A stretch of DNA of 64,000 bases, from NCBI GenBank assembly GCA_029976075.1, contig JARKNW010000032.1, positions 28,746-92,745 of the forward strand, given 5' to 3'. Shown here in pieces: positions 8,243 to 18,356 of the stretch (its first letter is position 1; every line of letters begins with the position of its first letter). The notes below the pieces were generated by a model. It was not told where the DNA came from. It did not search any database and was given only the letters and a program-made list of their open reading frames with translations. Origin of the DNA: Pleomorphomonas sp. Lineage in GTDB: Bacteria > Pseudomonadota > Alphaproteobacteria > Rhizobiales > Pleomorphomonadaceae. The position numbers and the translations under genes were made by a program.

Positions 8243-10630
8243 ATGAAGCGACAGGCAGCGCTTTCCAGACAATCCATTACGCGCAAGATCAGCGCGAGCC
8301 TTCTTTTGCTGGCATTGCTGGCGGCCGTCGTTGGCGCCGCAGGCGCGTTCGGTCTCAGTCGGCTGGGTCTTGCCATCGATCTGACATCCCGATCTGCGGC
8401 GGCCGTCGCAGACGTCGGGGCGGCGGGCGACGCAGTCAACCGTTTTATTCTGACGCGGGATCCCGACTCGGCAAGGAAGGCGAGCGAACTGCTCGACAAG
8501 GTTGGCGTCGACATATCGGGCCTGGGAGCCACTGACGATCCGACTCTGAAGCCGGTGACGGCAGCGCTCGGAGCGTTCCGCCAATCGATAGATGCGCTCG
8601 TAAAGGCCTCCGCCGATATCGCGACGGCCTGGGGGAGCGTCGACAAGTCGGTCTCTGCCTTGCAGTGGGTTGCCCACAAGCTTCAATCCGACGCGAAGAT
8701 GAAGTCGCAGGAGATGGAGCAACTCGCCAGCACCGAACAGGCCAAGGTTCGTGAGGCTTCGGAGTTTCTGGCGCTCGCTTACCAAGGTCAGGTTCTGGCC
8801 GTCAAAGCCAGGACTTCGCTCGTCCAGTACGCCGCGAGCCACAACAGTGCGGACATCGCTGCTGCCAAAGGAGCCATTGATCAAGCCAAGTCGGCAATCG
8901 GCAGCATCTATAATTTTGCCAGTTCGGATGCCATTGATGACCAGATGCGGCTTGCCTCCAAGCCCATCAATGAGCTTGCCAAACTGATGGCGACCATGGC
9001 GACGGCATCCGACGCCACACAGATCGAAGGTCTGCGCCTGCAGATCGACGCCGGCATCGATTCCTTCGTCAAGGGAACCGAGGCGATCGTCGCGGCGGCG
9101 CGCGATCTCGGCAAGGCGTCGGAAGCGGCTGCTCAGCAAGCGGTCAACGACAAGACCAAGGCCAACACGACCTTCGATCAGGGAATCTCCCTGAGTTATA
9201 CGGCCGACGGACTGACCATCCAGACGGCCGGCTACAAACTGGACCCTACCGACGACAACGAAGCCAACGTACAGACCATGCTCGGTACCGCCATCGAGAC
9301 CGGCAAGTCGATTGCCGCGAGCGGGCTTGCCGATCCATCGGCCGATATCCAGGGCTTTGGCAACGCTTTTGCCGATCTGGTGAAGGGAACCAAGGCGTTC
9401 GCAGCGGCGCGTGAGGCGTCAGTGCAGCATTCGACGACCGCAGTCGCTGCCATTCGGGCCGTCAGTGACCAGCACGCCGTTTCGGCGGTTCAAAGCAGAA
9501 CCTCCTCCTACGTTCTGATGGCCGCGATGACCGCTGCGACGCTTCTGCTCGCACTGGCGGTCAGCATCGGCATGTCGAGGCTGGTATCGCGGCCCATCGT
9601 TTCGCTGACAAGGGCCATGGCTCGCCTTGCGACTGGCGATACCGAAGTCGAACTTGGGGGAGTTGGTCGGCGGGACGAGATCGGCGACATGCTGCGGGCG
9701 GTTCAGGTTTTCCGCGACAATGCCATCGAGCGCCATCGCCTCGCATCGGAAGCGGAGGCCGAACAGGAAAGACGATCTTCACGGCAAGAGGCGATTGAAA
9801 CGCTGATCCAGGATTTCCGGAAGGAAATCGCCGCGATGCTGACCTCGGTTTCCGGAAACGCCGACCAGATGGAGGACACGGCACGGGCGCTCGCCTCCAT
9901 CGCCGAGCAGGCCAGCTTGCGCGCCACCAGTGCCGCCGAGGCTTCGGGCGATGCATCCGTGGGCGTTCAGACCGTGGCCGCCGCCGCCGAAGAACTGTCT
10001 GCCTCCATCGCCGAGATCGCGCGCCAGACCGAAAATGCCACTCAGGTCGCACGTCGGGCTTCCGAGGAAGCGAGGCGCACCGATGCGACCATCGTCAGCC
10101 TTGCCGAGGCGGCCGACCGGATCGGCAGTGTCGTGACGCTGATCAAGGCAATCGCCGAACAGACCAACTTGCTGGCGCTCAATGCGACGATCGAAGCGGC
10201 CCGGGCTGGCGAGGCGGGCAAGGGGTTTGCCGTCGTCGCCTCGGAAGTGAAGAATCTGGCTGGTCAAACGGCCAACGCCACCGAGGAGATTTCCACGCAG
10301 ATCGCCGCCATTCAGGTCTCGACCTCCGAGGCCGTCACGGCCATCCGCGCGATTTCCGAAATCATGGTCGACGTCGACAGAACCACCATGATCATTTCGA
10401 GCGCCGTGACCGAACAGGGAACCGCCACGTCGGAGATTTCGAGCAATGCGCAGCGGGCCGCTGCTGGAACTCGAGCGGCAACCGAGGAGACGGAGGCATT
10501 GACCCGCGTGGTCGGAGAGACATCGCAGTCGGCGTCGGCCGTCTCGGCCGCATCCAATGACATGAACGAACAGGCCGGCCGTCTCCGGTCTGCAGTGGAA
10601 GGCTTCATCAACCGCGTCATGGCGGCGTGA
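8243..10630 (+). CDS. Methyl-accepting chemotaxis protein with large periplasmic domain
   Basis: A 795-residue transducer. The first membrane segment is at about residues 17-38. A long periplasmic helical region, about 40-420, is large enough for a helical bimodular type sensor. The second membrane segment is at about 422-446, then a HAMP linker ([20 protein letters not shown]). The cytoplasmic signalling hairpin peaks at about residue 636 ([20 protein letters not shown], then [18 protein letters not shown]). It signals to CheA/CheW to bias flagellar rotation; the ligand is unknown. The end lacks an obvious NWETF-type receptor tether. A GGGGGAGATC site precedes the ATG. It stands alone, with no chemotaxis operon nearby. 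Confidence 0.95.
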   Translation: MKRQAALSRQSITRKISASLLLLALLAAVVGAAGAFGLSRLGLAIDLTSRSAAAVADVGAAGDAVNRFILTRDPDSARKASELLDKVGVDISGLGATDDPTLKPVTAALGAFRQSIDALVKASADIATAWGSVDKSVSALQWVAHKLQSDAKMKSQEMEQLASTEQAKVREASEFLALAYQGQVLAVKARTSLVQYAASHNSADIAAAKGAIDQAKSAIGSIYNFASSDAIDDQMRLASKPINELAKLMATMATASDATQIEGLRLQIDAGIDSFVKGTEAIVAAARDLGKASEAAAQQAVNDKTKANTTFDQGISLSYTADGLTIQTAGYKLDPTDDNEANVQTMLGTAIETGKSIAASGLADPSADIQGFGNAFADLVKGTKAFAAAREASVQHSTTAVAAIRAVSDQHAVSAVQSRTSSYVLMAAMTAATLLLALAVSIGMSRLVSRPIVSLTRAMARLATGDTEVELGGVGRRDEIGDMLRAVQVFRDNAIERHRLASEAEAEQERRSSRQEAIETLIQDFRKEIAAMLTSVSGNADQMEDTARALASIAEQASLRATSAAEASGDASVGVQTVAAAAEELSASIAEIARQTENATQVARRASEEARRTDATIVSLAEAADRIGSVVTLIKAIAEQTNLLALNATIEAARAGEAGKGFAVVASEVKNLAGQTANATEEISTQIAAIQVSTSEAVTAIRAISEIMVDVDRTTMIISSAVTEQGTATSEISSNAQRAAAGTRAATEETEALTRVVGETSQSASAVSAASNDMNEQAGRLRSAVEGFINRVMAA

Positions 10631-10668
10631 AGCCGGCGATCTCGCCACGGATAACTTGTAAAGGCCAT

Positions 10669-10709
10669 GAGACCGTGAGCCGTTCCGATAGGGAAGGCTT
10701 GCGGTCTTC
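10669..10709 (+). terminator. Probable terminator after the chemoreceptor gene
   Basis: GAGACCGTGAGCC and GGCTTGCGGTCTTC can form an imperfect stem of about 12 pairs, followed by GTCTTTC. It lies about 40 bp past the MCP stop. The T-tract is short, so efficiency is uncertain. Confidence 0.5.
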
Positions 10710-10827
10710 GTCTTTCAGGGGGGAGGCCCACGCGTTCCGCTAGGGCAGTTCACCAAGACAAGAACAGCCCCTGTCTGAGCGGATACTATTCCGGATTCTG
10801 GACGTCGAACATCGGTTCATGAGCGCC

Positions 10828-10857
10828 AAAAAGAAAAGGCCGGCCCGAGGGCCGGCC
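10828..10857 (-). terminator. Rho-independent terminator of the mmsA transcript
   Basis: GGCCGGCCC and GGGCCGGCC form a perfect nine-pair stem at 10838-10857 with a two-base centre. On the minus strand it runs into TTTTCTTTTT (10828-10837). This is a strong terminator about 75 bp past the mmsA stop, marking the end of the leftward iol genes. Confidence 0.85.
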
Positions 10858-10930
10858 AGCGCCGGAGGAGGAGGAGTGGCGCTTGATGGGAGGAAGGCGC
10901 GGTGGGCGAGCCCACCACGCCATCGCCTTG

Positions 10931-12475
10931 TCAGCTGCGGGTCAGTGTACCATCCCAGGTGCTGACCGCCTTCTTGGCGTCTTCCTCGGAGAACCAGACG
11001 GAGGTAACCGACTTGGTCTCGGTGAAGAAGGCGACGCCATCCTTGCCGAGCGTATGCAGGTCGCCGAAGAACGACTGCTTGTGGCCCGAGAATGGGAAGA
11101 TCGAGAAGGGCACGGGGATGCCGACGTTGATGCCGACCATGCCGCCGTCGGTCCGCTTGGCGAACTCGCGGGCGTGACGACCCGACGTCGTGTAGATGCA
11201 CGAGCCGTTGGCGAAGCGGTTGGCATTCATGATAGTAATGCCTTCCTCGAAATCCTTGACGCGCTTGATCGACGTCACCGGTCCGAAGATCTCTTCTTCG
11301 CCGACGAACGAGCCTGGCTTGACGTGGTCGAGGATGGTCGGGCCGACGAAATAGCCGCCCTCATAGCCTGGCACCTTGACGCCGCGACCGTCGAGCACCA
11401 GCGTCGCACCTTCGTCGACACCGCGCTGAATGGCCTTCTCGATCGACTCCTTCTGGCCCGCCGAGATGACTGGACCGAGCTGCGAGCCGGCGACATAGGC
11501 CGGGCCGATCTTGAGCTCCTGGGCGATCTTCTTGAACAGCGCCACGAACTCGTCGGCGATGCTCTCCTGCACGCAGACCACTGGCAACGCCATGCAGCGC
11601 TGGCCAGCGCAACCATAGGTCGAGTTGATGATGCCGCGCACCGTGCGCTCAAGCACGCAATCCTCGAGGACGAGGGCGTGGTTCTTGGCTTCCGTCAGCG
11701 CCTGGACGCGCTTGCCGTTGGCAGCCGCCGTCTTGTAGATGTGCAAGCCGACCGAGGTCGAGCCAACGAAGGCGACGCCCTTGATGGCCGGGTTGACCAG
11801 CAGACTGTCGGCCTCGACGCGCGAGCAGGTGACGAGGTTGACGACGCCCTTGGGCAATCCGGCCTCGATCAGCAGCTCCAGCATGCGGCTCGCCGTCTGC
11901 GGAACCATCGACGCGGCCTTGAGGACCACGGTGTTGCCGGTGGTGATCGCAAACGGGATCATCCAGCCCATCGGGATCATCGCCGGGAAGTTATAAGGCG
12001 CGATGGCGGCGAACACGCCGAGCGGCTCGCGGAAGGACACGGTGTCGTAGCCGTGCGACACGTTCATGCAGGTATCGCCCTGCATCAGGTAGTGCGTCGA
12101 GCAGGCGCACTCGACCACTTCGATCGCCTTGAGAACGTCGCCCTTGGCTTCGGAAAGTACCTTGCCGTTCTCGGTGGCGAGCAGCTCGGTCAGTTCGTCG
12201 AGATGGGCGTCGAGCAACTGCTTGAAACGGAACATCAGCTGAATGCGCGTCGGGATCGGCGTGTCGCGCCAGGCCGGGAAGGCACGGGCCGCGGCGGCAA
12301 CGGCGGAGTCAACCTCGTCCTGGGTGCAGCAGGGCGCTTCGGCGATTTGCTTGCCCGTCGAGGGGTCCATCACGGGCATGTACTTGGTGGTCTTCGACTC
12401 CCGCCATTCATTGTCGACGAGGTACCTGAGACGCTCGACCTTGCCGAACTGATGCTTCAGGATTTCCATGTTCAT
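10931..12475 (-). CDS. mmsA: Methylmalonate-semialdehyde dehydrogenase (CoA-acylating)
   Basis: A 514-residue aldehyde dehydrogenase that turns malonate semialdehyde (from inositol) or methylmalonate semialdehyde (from valine) into acetyl- or propionyl-CoA using NAD and CoA. The family signature YGCAGQRCMALP holds the catalytic Cys at about residue 294. The oxyanion Asn is in APYNFPAMIPMGW, near residue 163. IFPFSGHKQSFFGDLHTLGK is typical of MmsA/IolA. Length matches the family. The start ATG at 12475 has GGAG six bases upstream. It is the last gene of the leftward iolC-iolD-iolB-mmsA set and supplies the final step of inositol breakdown. It could equally be called iolA. Confidence 0.95.
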   Translation of the reverse strand: MNMEILKHQFGKVERLRYLVDNEWRESKTTKYMPVMDPSTGKQIAEAPCCTQDEVDSAVAAAARAFPAWRDTPIPTRIQLMFRFKQLLDAHLDELTELLATENGKVLSEAKGDVLKAIEVVECACSTHYLMQGDTCMNVSHGYDTVSFREPLGVFAAIAPYNFPAMIPMGWMIPFAITTGNTVVLKAASMVPQTASRMLELLIEAGLPKGVVNLVTCSRVEADSLLVNPAIKGVAFVGSTSVGLHIYKTAAANGKRVQALTEAKNHALVLEDCVLERTVRGIINSTYGCAGQRCMALPVVCVQESIADEFVALFKKIAQELKIGPAYVAGSQLGPVISAGQKESIEKAIQRGVDEGATLVLDGRGVKVPGYEGGYFVGPTILDHVKPGSFVGEEEIFGPVTSIKRVKDFEEGITIMNANRFANGSCIYTTSGRHAREFAKRTDGGMVGINVGIPVPFSIFPFSGHKQSFFGDLHTLGKDGVAFFTETKSVTSVWFSEEDAKKAVSTWDGTLTRS

Positions 12476-12556
12476 GATCTTCTCCGTAGTACTGTCTCAG
12501 GATGTCGATCGCCCTTGAAGCCGGATGCCCGGGCGACGGGAACTCTTGTCGGTTGG

Positions 12557-13384
12557 TCAGCGCGATGCCGCCGGAGCGCCGAGCCCGGTGAACAGCCACT
12601 CATGCGCCGGTTCGTTGTGGAACTTCCAGATCCGCTTCGGCCCGGCCATGACGTTGAGATAGTAGTTGTCATAGCCGTGGATGGTTGCGACCGGGTGGTA
12701 TCCCTTGGGCACCATGACGACGTCGCCATCCTCGAGCAGCACCACCTCATCGAGGCTGCGGTCGTCGGTATAGACACGCTGGAAGCCGTAGCCCTGCGGC
12801 GGGTTGAAGCGGTGGTAATACGTCTCCTCGAGATGGCTTTCCGCCGGGACGTTGTCCTGGTCATGCTTGTGCGGCGGGTAACTCGAGGTATTGCCGCCCG
12901 GCGTGATCACCTCGACGACCAGCAGCGAATGGGCGGACCCGTCGTTCTCCGGCATGATGTTGGTGACAAGGCGGGTGTTGGAGCCCTTGCCGCGCGTGAT
13001 CTGCTGGTGGGTGCCGGGCGGGATCAGCTTCGCCGAGAAGCCCGCGGCGCCAGGCGCCGAGCAAACGGCGACTTCGGCCTCCGTGGTCGCTGTCAGTTCA
13101 TAGTGCCCTCCAGGCGGCACATAGGCCGCCCAGGGAGCTCCTTCGAACGGGTTCATCCGCTCGCCGATTTCGCCCTGATCCTTGCCGTCGATGGCAAGGC
13201 GAACCTTGCCCGATATCAGCACCAGGCAGATCTCGCGCTTGCCGGCGTCGGCCGCGAGGCTCTTGCCGGCAGCCAGGCGATGAAGGGCAAACCCGACATA
13301 AGACCAGCCAGCGCTTTGCGGCGTTACCTCGCTGACCAGGCCATGGTCAGCCTTGGGCCGGACGCGGAGATGAGAGTTTGACAT
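12557..13384 (-). CDS. iolB: 5-deoxy-glucuronate isomerase
   Basis: A 275-residue bicupin enzyme that converts 5-deoxy-glucuronate to 2-deoxy-5-keto-gluconate in the inositol pathway. Family motifs include YPPHKHDQDN (metal-binding His), HLEETYYHRFNPPQGYGFQR and GDVVMVPKGYHPVATIHGYD, followed by YYLNVMAGP near the end. Length is normal. It lies 24 bp after iolD on the same strand, and an 81-bp gap separates it from mmsA, all consistent with one operon. It acts in the cytoplasm. Confidence 0.96.
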   Translation of the reverse strand: MSNSHLRVRPKADHGLVSEVTPQSAGWSYVGFALHRLAAGKSLAADAGKREICLVLISGKVRLAIDGKDQGEIGERMNPFEGAPWAAYVPPGGHYELTATTEAEVAVCSAPGAAGFSAKLIPPGTHQQITRGKGSNTRLVTNIMPENDGSAHSLLVVEVITPGGNTSSYPPHKHDQDNVPAESHLEETYYHRFNPPQGYGFQRVYTDDRSLDEVVLLEDGDVVMVPKGYHPVATIHGYDNYYLNVMAGPKRIWKFHNEPAHEWLFTGLGAPAASR

Positions 13385-13408
13385 GACGTTCTCCTTCTCG
13401 CGGTGGGC

Positions 13409-15262
13409 TCAGTTGAAGACGCGCTGGAGGCGCTTGGCAACCTCGTAGGCCTCGCGTGCGCCAGCCACTTGCTTGCGCGACGACGTCTCGGGCACTGCCA
13501 CGTCCCACCAATGTCCGCCGGCGTCGGTGGTGATCAGCGGGTCGGTATCGATGACGATCACCGTGGAGCGATCCGCCACCTTGGCCTTGCCGAGTTCGGC
13601 TTCCAGTTCGGAGATCGACGACACCTTGACGGCGATGGCGCCCATGCTTTCCGCGTGGGCACGGAAGTCGATCTGCGGCTGCTCCTGCATGATGCAGTCG
13701 TGCCAGAGATTGTTGAAGTTGGCGCCGCCGGTGGCCATCTGCAGCCGGTTGATGCAACCGAAGCCGTGATTGTCGAGCAGTACGACCGTCAGCTTCTGTC
13801 CGAGGCTGACCGATGTCGCGAGCTCGGAGTTCATCATCATGTAGGATCCGTCGCCGACCATGACGACGACGTCCTTCTCAGGATTGGCCATCTTGACGCC
13901 GATGCCGCCGGCAATCTCGTAGCCCATGCAGGAGAAACCATACTCCATGTGATAGCTGCCCGGGACGGACGGTACCCAGAGCTTGTCGAGCTCGCCGGGC
14001 AATCCGCCTGCGGCACAGACGACGATCGAGTTGGGACCGCCGAGCGTTCTCGCCACGGCACCGATCACCTGGGCGTCGGACGGCTTTTCGACATTGGTGG
14101 GCGCGAGGGCCTTGGCGGCGGCCTCAAGCCACTTGGTCTTTTCCTTGGCAGCGCGCTCGGCGACGCTCGGCGCTTTCCAGGCGCCGAGCCCTTGCGACAG
14201 CAGCTCAAGGCCAACCTTCGCGTCGGCCACCAGCGGAGCCGCGTTGTGCTTGGTGGTGTCATAGCTGGCGACGTTGAGGGCGACGATCTTGAGCTCGCCG
14301 CTCTTGAACAGCGCCCACGAGCCAGTGGTGAAGTCCTGGAAGCGAGTGCCAATGGCCAGCACCAGGTCGGCATCTGCGGCAAGGGCGTTGGCAGCCGAGG
14401 TGCCGGTGACGCCGACGGCGCCAAGGGCCAACGGGTGCGTCTCGTCGATCGACGACTTGCCAGCCTGCGTCACGGAGACGGGGATGCGGTGCTTTTCGGC
14501 AAAGGCGACGAGCGCCGCGGTCGCTTCGGAGTACAGAACGCCACCGCCGGCAATGATCATCGGATTCTTGGCCGACTTGAGAAGGCTGATGGCCGTTGCA
14601 AGCTCGTTCTCGTCCGGGCGAATGCGACGCGGCGCCCAGACCTTTTCCTCGAACAGGCTTTCCGGCCAGTCATAGGCCTCTGCCTGCACGTCCTGGCACA
14701 TGGCGAGCGTCACGGGGCCGCATTCCGTCGGGTCGGTCAGGACATGCATCGTCCGCTGAAGCGCCGCGATCAGTTGCTCCGGCCTCTGGATGCGATCGAA
14801 ATAGCGCGATACCGGACGGAAGCAGTCGTTGGCCGACACTGTCCCATCCTGGAAATCCTCGACCTGCTGCAGCACCGGGTCCGGCATGCGGTTGGCGAAA
14901 ACGTCGCCTGGCAGCAACAGCAGGGGGAGGCGGTTGACGTGGGCGACGGCTGCAGCGGTCACCATGTTGAGGGCGCCCGGACCGATCGATGTCGTGCAGG
15001 CCATGAAGCGGCGGCGGAAGCTCGCTTTGGCGAAGGCGATCGCCGCGTGAGCCATCGCCTGTTCGTTATGGGCGCGAAGCGTCGGAAAGGTCTCCCGAAC
15101 CTGATAAAGCGCCTCGCCGAGGCCGGCGACGTTGCCGTGGCCGAAGATCGCCCAGCAACCGGCGAAGATCGGCAGTTTTTCCCCGTCGATGATCGTCTTC
15201 TGATTGACGAGGAAACGCACCGTTGCCTGCGCCACCGTCAGTCGTACTGTCTTGCCCGCCAT
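13409..15262 (-). CDS. iolD: 3D-(3,5/4)-trihydroxycyclohexane-1,2-dione acylhydrolase
   Basis: A 617-residue thiamine-diphosphate enzyme that opens the inositol-derived ring diketone to give 5-deoxy-glucuronate. The TPP-binding motif GDGSYMMMNSELATS is followed after about 20 residues by LLDNHGFGCIN, as in the family. The N-terminal part has the pyrimidine-binding region with ACTTSIGPGALNMVTAAA. Length is typical. It sits between iolC (75 bp upstream) and iolB (24 bp downstream). Need for thiamine diphosphate gives a loose link with the thiM gene at 62.8 kb, but no regulatory tie is visible. Confidence 0.96.
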   Translation of the reverse strand: MAGKTVRLTVAQATVRFLVNQKTIIDGEKLPIFAGCWAIFGHGNVAGLGEALYQVRETFPTLRAHNEQAMAHAAIAFAKASFRRRFMACTTSIGPGALNMVTAAAVAHVNRLPLLLLPGDVFANRMPDPVLQQVEDFQDGTVSANDCFRPVSRYFDRIQRPEQLIAALQRTMHVLTDPTECGPVTLAMCQDVQAEAYDWPESLFEEKVWAPRRIRPDENELATAISLLKSAKNPMIIAGGGVLYSEATAALVAFAEKHRIPVSVTQAGKSSIDETHPLALGAVGVTGTSAANALAADADLVLAIGTRFQDFTTGSWALFKSGELKIVALNVASYDTTKHNAAPLVADAKVGLELLSQGLGAWKAPSVAERAAKEKTKWLEAAAKALAPTNVEKPSDAQVIGAVARTLGGPNSIVVCAAGGLPGELDKLWVPSVPGSYHMEYGFSCMGYEIAGGIGVKMANPEKDVVVMVGDGSYMMMNSELATSVSLGQKLTVVLLDNHGFGCINRLQMATGGANFNNLWHDCIMQEQPQIDFRAHAESMGAIAVKVSSISELEAELGKAKVADRSTVIVIDTDPLITTDAGGHWWDVAVPETSSRKQVAGAREAYEVAKRLQRVFN

Positions 15263-15337
15263 GTCTTTCCTCCCGAAGTGGGCGCCGTCGTCGATGCGGC
15301 TGCCCCTTCTCGATTGTCTTTACTGTTACCTTGCCGC

Positions 15338-17269
15338 TCAGGCCGCCCGCGAGGCGCCGAGCGACAGCCAGATCTCGACCAGCGCGCCAAACTTCTGCGC
15401 CATATCGGCAATCGCTGCCTCATCGTCGATTTCGTTGGCCAGCCAACGCTTGGCAGCATCGGCGAAGATGGTGCGGCCAACGGCAAATCCCTTGACGCAG
15501 GGCGCCGCTTTGGCGGCCGCAAAGCCCTGCTTCAGTGTCTCGATCGGTGCCTCCAGGCCCAGAAGGACCACACCGCGACAATAGGGATCGTTGGTTCTGA
15601 TCACACTGTCGATCGCCTGCCAAGCCACTTCCGAGGCCTGCGGCTCCAGTTTCCACCAGTCCGGCTTGAGACCGGCTGCGTAGAGCTCCGTCAAGGCCTT
15701 CGCAGCCGTGTCGTTTCCGAGCGGGCCAGCCTTGGAGGCGATGATCTCCACCAGGATCTCGCGGCCGACCTTGCGGGCGGCCTCAAATGCGGTGAGGAGC
15801 TTGGCCGTCTGCTCGGCCTTGAGCTCGGCTGGATCGTCCGGGTGATAGAAGCAAAGCACCTTGATGCAATGTTCGAGTGGCCACTCGATCAGGCGGCTGC
15901 CGAGATCCTGACTGAACTCGAACTTCAGAGGGCGCGAGCCCGGCAGTTCGATCGGCTTGGCAACCCAGAGCCCCTTGCCGGCGCCAGCGGCGAACAGCGC
16001 CTTGTGGCCATACTTGTCGTCGAGCAGCATGCCGAAGCCCGGCCGCCCCGCTGCCACGCGTTGCGCCGCCTTGACGGCTAGAACCTTGAAATCAGGGATG
16101 CGCTTGAGCGTCGCAGCATCCTGGGCAAGGTCTTCCATCTGGCTGCGATGGTCGAGGGCAAGGGCCATCAACGTCGGGTAGCTGCCACGGCGCGTCGTTG
16201 CCCAATGGATGTGATTGAGGCTCGGGTCCTTGCGGAGTGCGCGTTCGCTGCTGCCATGGGTGAGGAAGAAGCTGAGCTCCTCCCATGTCGGATATTCCGG
16301 CGAACACAGCAGGCGCGAGACGGCGAAGGCACCGCAGGCGTTTGCCCAGGTGGCGCAGGTGGCGAGCGGCTCGCCCTTGAGCCATCCTCTCAGGAAGCCC
16401 GACATGAAGGCGTCGCCGGCGCCGAGCACGTTGAACACTTCGATGGGGAAGCCCTTGCCGACAATACCAGCTTCGAGATCATCGGAGATCGGGCCGTCAT
16501 AGACGATGCAGCCCATGGCTCCGCGCTTCAACACGATGGTGGCAACCGCATTGATCGATCGGATCAGTTTCAAAGATGCCAGCACGCTGTCGGCGCCGGT
16601 CGCAATCATGATCTCTTCTTCAGTGCCGACGATCAGATCGCAGTCCGCGAGAACCGTGCGAAGCAGCCCCGAGACCCGGTCGGACTTGACGTAGCGCTCG
16701 AAGCCCGCGTCAAGACCGGCAAGACCCCAGAGGTTCGGCCGGTAGTCGATGTCGATGACCACCTTGGCGCCATGCTTCTTGGCAAGCGCGATCGCCTTGC
16801 GCTGCGCTGCTTCAGAGTGCGGCCGGGAGAAATGCGTGCCGGTAACCACGATCGAGCGGCTGCGGGCAATCAGCGACTCGTCGATATCGGCTTCCGAAAG
16901 GGCCATGTCGGCGCAGTCGGAGCGATAGAAGATCATCGGCGAAACGCCTTCGTCTTCCACCGCCAGCAGAACCAGGGCTGTCAGACGGTCGCGATCGACC
17001 GTGATGCCAGAGGTGTCTACTGTCTCGCGGGAGAGCTGTTCGAGGATGAAACGCCCCATCTGCTCGCTGCCGACGCGGGTGATCAGGGCGGACTTGAGAC
17101 CGAGCCGCGCCGTTCCGACGGAGATGTTGGCAGGGCAACCGCCGACCGACTTTGCGAAGCTACCGATGTCTTCGAGCCGGGTTCCGATCTGCTGACCGTA
17201 AAGATCGACCGACGCTCGGCCAATGGCAATCAGGTCGAGTGTTTTGGCCGCGCTGGGGGTGTTTGTCAT
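15338..17269 (-). CDS. iolC: 5-dehydro-2-deoxygluconokinase fused to DUF2090
   Basis: A 643-residue fusion. Residues 10-325 are a PfkB-type sugar kinase: SVGGCPANISVGTARLG near the start and VLGAGDAFMSGFLRGWL with the catalytic Asp at about residue 286. It phosphorylates 2-deoxy-5-keto-gluconate. Residues 340-640 form a DUF2090 domain with an aldolase-like barrel (LALDHRSQMEDLAQDA, GILLGLEAP-like strands). This fused form is common in rhizobia, where the second half may supply the aldolase (IolJ) step; that is inference. No separate iolJ is seen in the window. It is first in the leftward set iolC-iolD-iolB-mmsA, with an operator-like site just upstream. Confidence 0.93.
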   Translation of the reverse strand: MTNTPSAAKTLDLIAIGRASVDLYGQQIGTRLEDIGSFAKSVGGCPANISVGTARLGLKSALITRVGSEQMGRFILEQLSRETVDTSGITVDRDRLTALVLLAVEDEGVSPMIFYRSDCADMALSEADIDESLIARSRSIVVTGTHFSRPHSEAAQRKAIALAKKHGAKVVIDIDYRPNLWGLAGLDAGFERYVKSDRVSGLLRTVLADCDLIVGTEEEIMIATGADSVLASLKLIRSINAVATIVLKRGAMGCIVYDGPISDDLEAGIVGKGFPIEVFNVLGAGDAFMSGFLRGWLKGEPLATCATWANACGAFAVSRLLCSPEYPTWEELSFFLTHGSSERALRKDPSLNHIHWATTRRGSYPTLMALALDHRSQMEDLAQDAATLKRIPDFKVLAVKAAQRVAAGRPGFGMLLDDKYGHKALFAAGAGKGLWVAKPIELPGSRPLKFEFSQDLGSRLIEWPLEHCIKVLCFYHPDDPAELKAEQTAKLLTAFEAARKVGREILVEIIASKAGPLGNDTAAKALTELYAAGLKPDWWKLEPQASEVAWQAIDSVIRTNDPYCRGVVLLGLEAPIETLKQGFAAAKAAPCVKGFAVGRTIFADAAKRWLANEIDDEAAIADMAQKFGALVEIWLSLGASRAA

Positions 17270-17320
17270 TCTTTCCTCGCAGGGCTTTCCGTCGTTACGC
17301 TGTGTCGCGCTTTGTTTGTA

Positions 17321-17334
17321 AGAATATACGTTCC
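17321..17334. promoter_or_regulatory. Near-match IolR operator upstream of iolC
   Basis: AGAA-TATACG-TTCC differs at one position from the GGAA-N6-TTCC motif seen upstream of iolG, iolE and the inositol ABC genes. It lies about 52 bp before the iolC start, a place where a repressor would cover the promoter. Weaker than the other three sites. Confidence 0.45.
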
Positions 17335-17424
17335 GATCAAAAAGGTCGATGAAATTATTGTTCTACGACCATCGTAGTATCCCGGAACGAAGCCTCTTGG
17401 CGGCCTGGGGCTCGCCGAAGGCCG

Positions 17425-18288
17425 TCAATTCCATTGTTTTCTCTCTGCAACCGCCACGCTCAGAGCCAGAGCCAGCACCATGGAGGCGGAAAGTGGGCGG
17501 AAGCCACCATAGTCCGCTTCCACAACTTCGAACCAAACGTTCGAAATTGCCGCGAGCGGGGAGAACGGCGAATCCGTTAGCGAAACCAGGGGAACCCCGC
17601 GTTCCCTAAGGGCCCTGGCCTGAGCGACGGTTTCGGATGCATAAGGCGAGAAGCTGATGGCGAAGGCTGCGTCCTTCGCGCCGGCGAACTGGAGCAGGTC
17701 GCTGTCGATACCCATCGGCGACCCGGCAAGTTCGCAGCGCAATCCCAGTTTGCCGAAGGCGTAGGCCATATAGCTGGCTATCGGGAATGACCGTCGTCTT
17801 GCCAGGAGGTAAATGGTCTCGCCGCTGGCAAGAACGGAAGCGGCCGCCGAGAATACATCGTGGCCGATGGAGTGGAGGGCGCTGTCCATCGACTGGCGGC
17901 CGGCCGCCAGGAAACCCTCGAGCGTCTTGCCCATTCCGTCTTCGGGGTCGATGCCGCGGTTCAGCGAATGAAGGCGCTCCTCGTACTCGGAGCTGCGCTC
18001 GCGCATTCGGTCGCGAAAGAGGCGCTGCATCTCGACAAAGCCGTCGAACCCGAAGTGCTGGGCAAAACGGATGATGGCCGACGGAGGGACGCCGACATTC
18101 TTTGCAATCGAGGAAACTGTCCCGAAGGCGATCTCGTCGGGTTTGTCCAGTGCGAAAGCGGCGATCTGAAGGAGTCGCTTGGGCAGCGCTTTCTGCCGCC
18201 GGACGATCTCTTCTTTCAGGGGCTGATAGCCCGTGAGCGTCGCCCGTTCGGGTAGGACGTTGCCCAACTGGTCTGTAGGACTGGGCAT
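17425..18288 (-). CDS. iolR: RpiR-family regulator, IolR-like
   Basis: A 287-residue protein with an N-terminal RpiR helix-turn-helix (about residues 25-100: DEIAFGTVSSIAKNVGVPPS, AIIRFAQHFGFDGFVEMQ) and a C-terminal SIS domain that binds phosphosugars (IYLLARRRSFPIASYMAYAF, LVSLTDSPFSPL). In rhizobia, IolR of this family represses iol genes and senses a phosphorylated pathway intermediate. It lies inside the iol cluster between iolC and iolG, with 155 bp and 68 bp gaps, so it may have its own promoter. A close paralogue is at 19934-20827. Confidence 0.88.
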   Translation of the reverse strand: MPSPTDQLGNVLPERATLTGYQPLKEEIVRRQKALPKRLLQIAAFALDKPDEIAFGTVSSIAKNVGVPPSAIIRFAQHFGFDGFVEMQRLFRDRMRERSSEYEERLHSLNRGIDPEDGMGKTLEGFLAAGRQSMDSALHSIGHDVFSAAASVLASGETIYLLARRRSFPIASYMAYAFGKLGLRCELAGSPMGIDSDLLQFAGAKDAAFAISFSPYASETVAQARALRERGVPLVSLTDSPFSPLAAISNVWFEVVEADYGGFRPLSASMVLALALSVAVAERKQWN

Positions 18289-18323
18289 GCGGGATCACTC
18301 TTCGGCAAGGCACTGCCAAGAAG

Positions 18324-18348
18324 ACGGCCGGCGGCTTGCGCCGGCCGT
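18324..18348 (-). terminator. Strong hairpin after iolG
   Basis: ACGGCCGGCG and CGCCGGCCGT pair perfectly over ten bases around GCTTG. On the minus strand the stem is followed by CTTCTTGG. It is 8 bp past the iolG stop and 36 bp before iolR. The short T-tract means partial termination is likely, so iolR could be read through from iolG. Confidence 0.65.
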
Positions 18349-18356
18349 TGGCTTTA

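Noticed and set aside
10883..16081. Very long open frames on the plus strand opposite mmsA, iolB and iolD (up to 892 codons)
   Set aside because: They lie antisense to well-recognised enzymes, have low-complexity Arg/Gly/His-rich composition and no family resemblance. They are by-products of GC-rich codon use.
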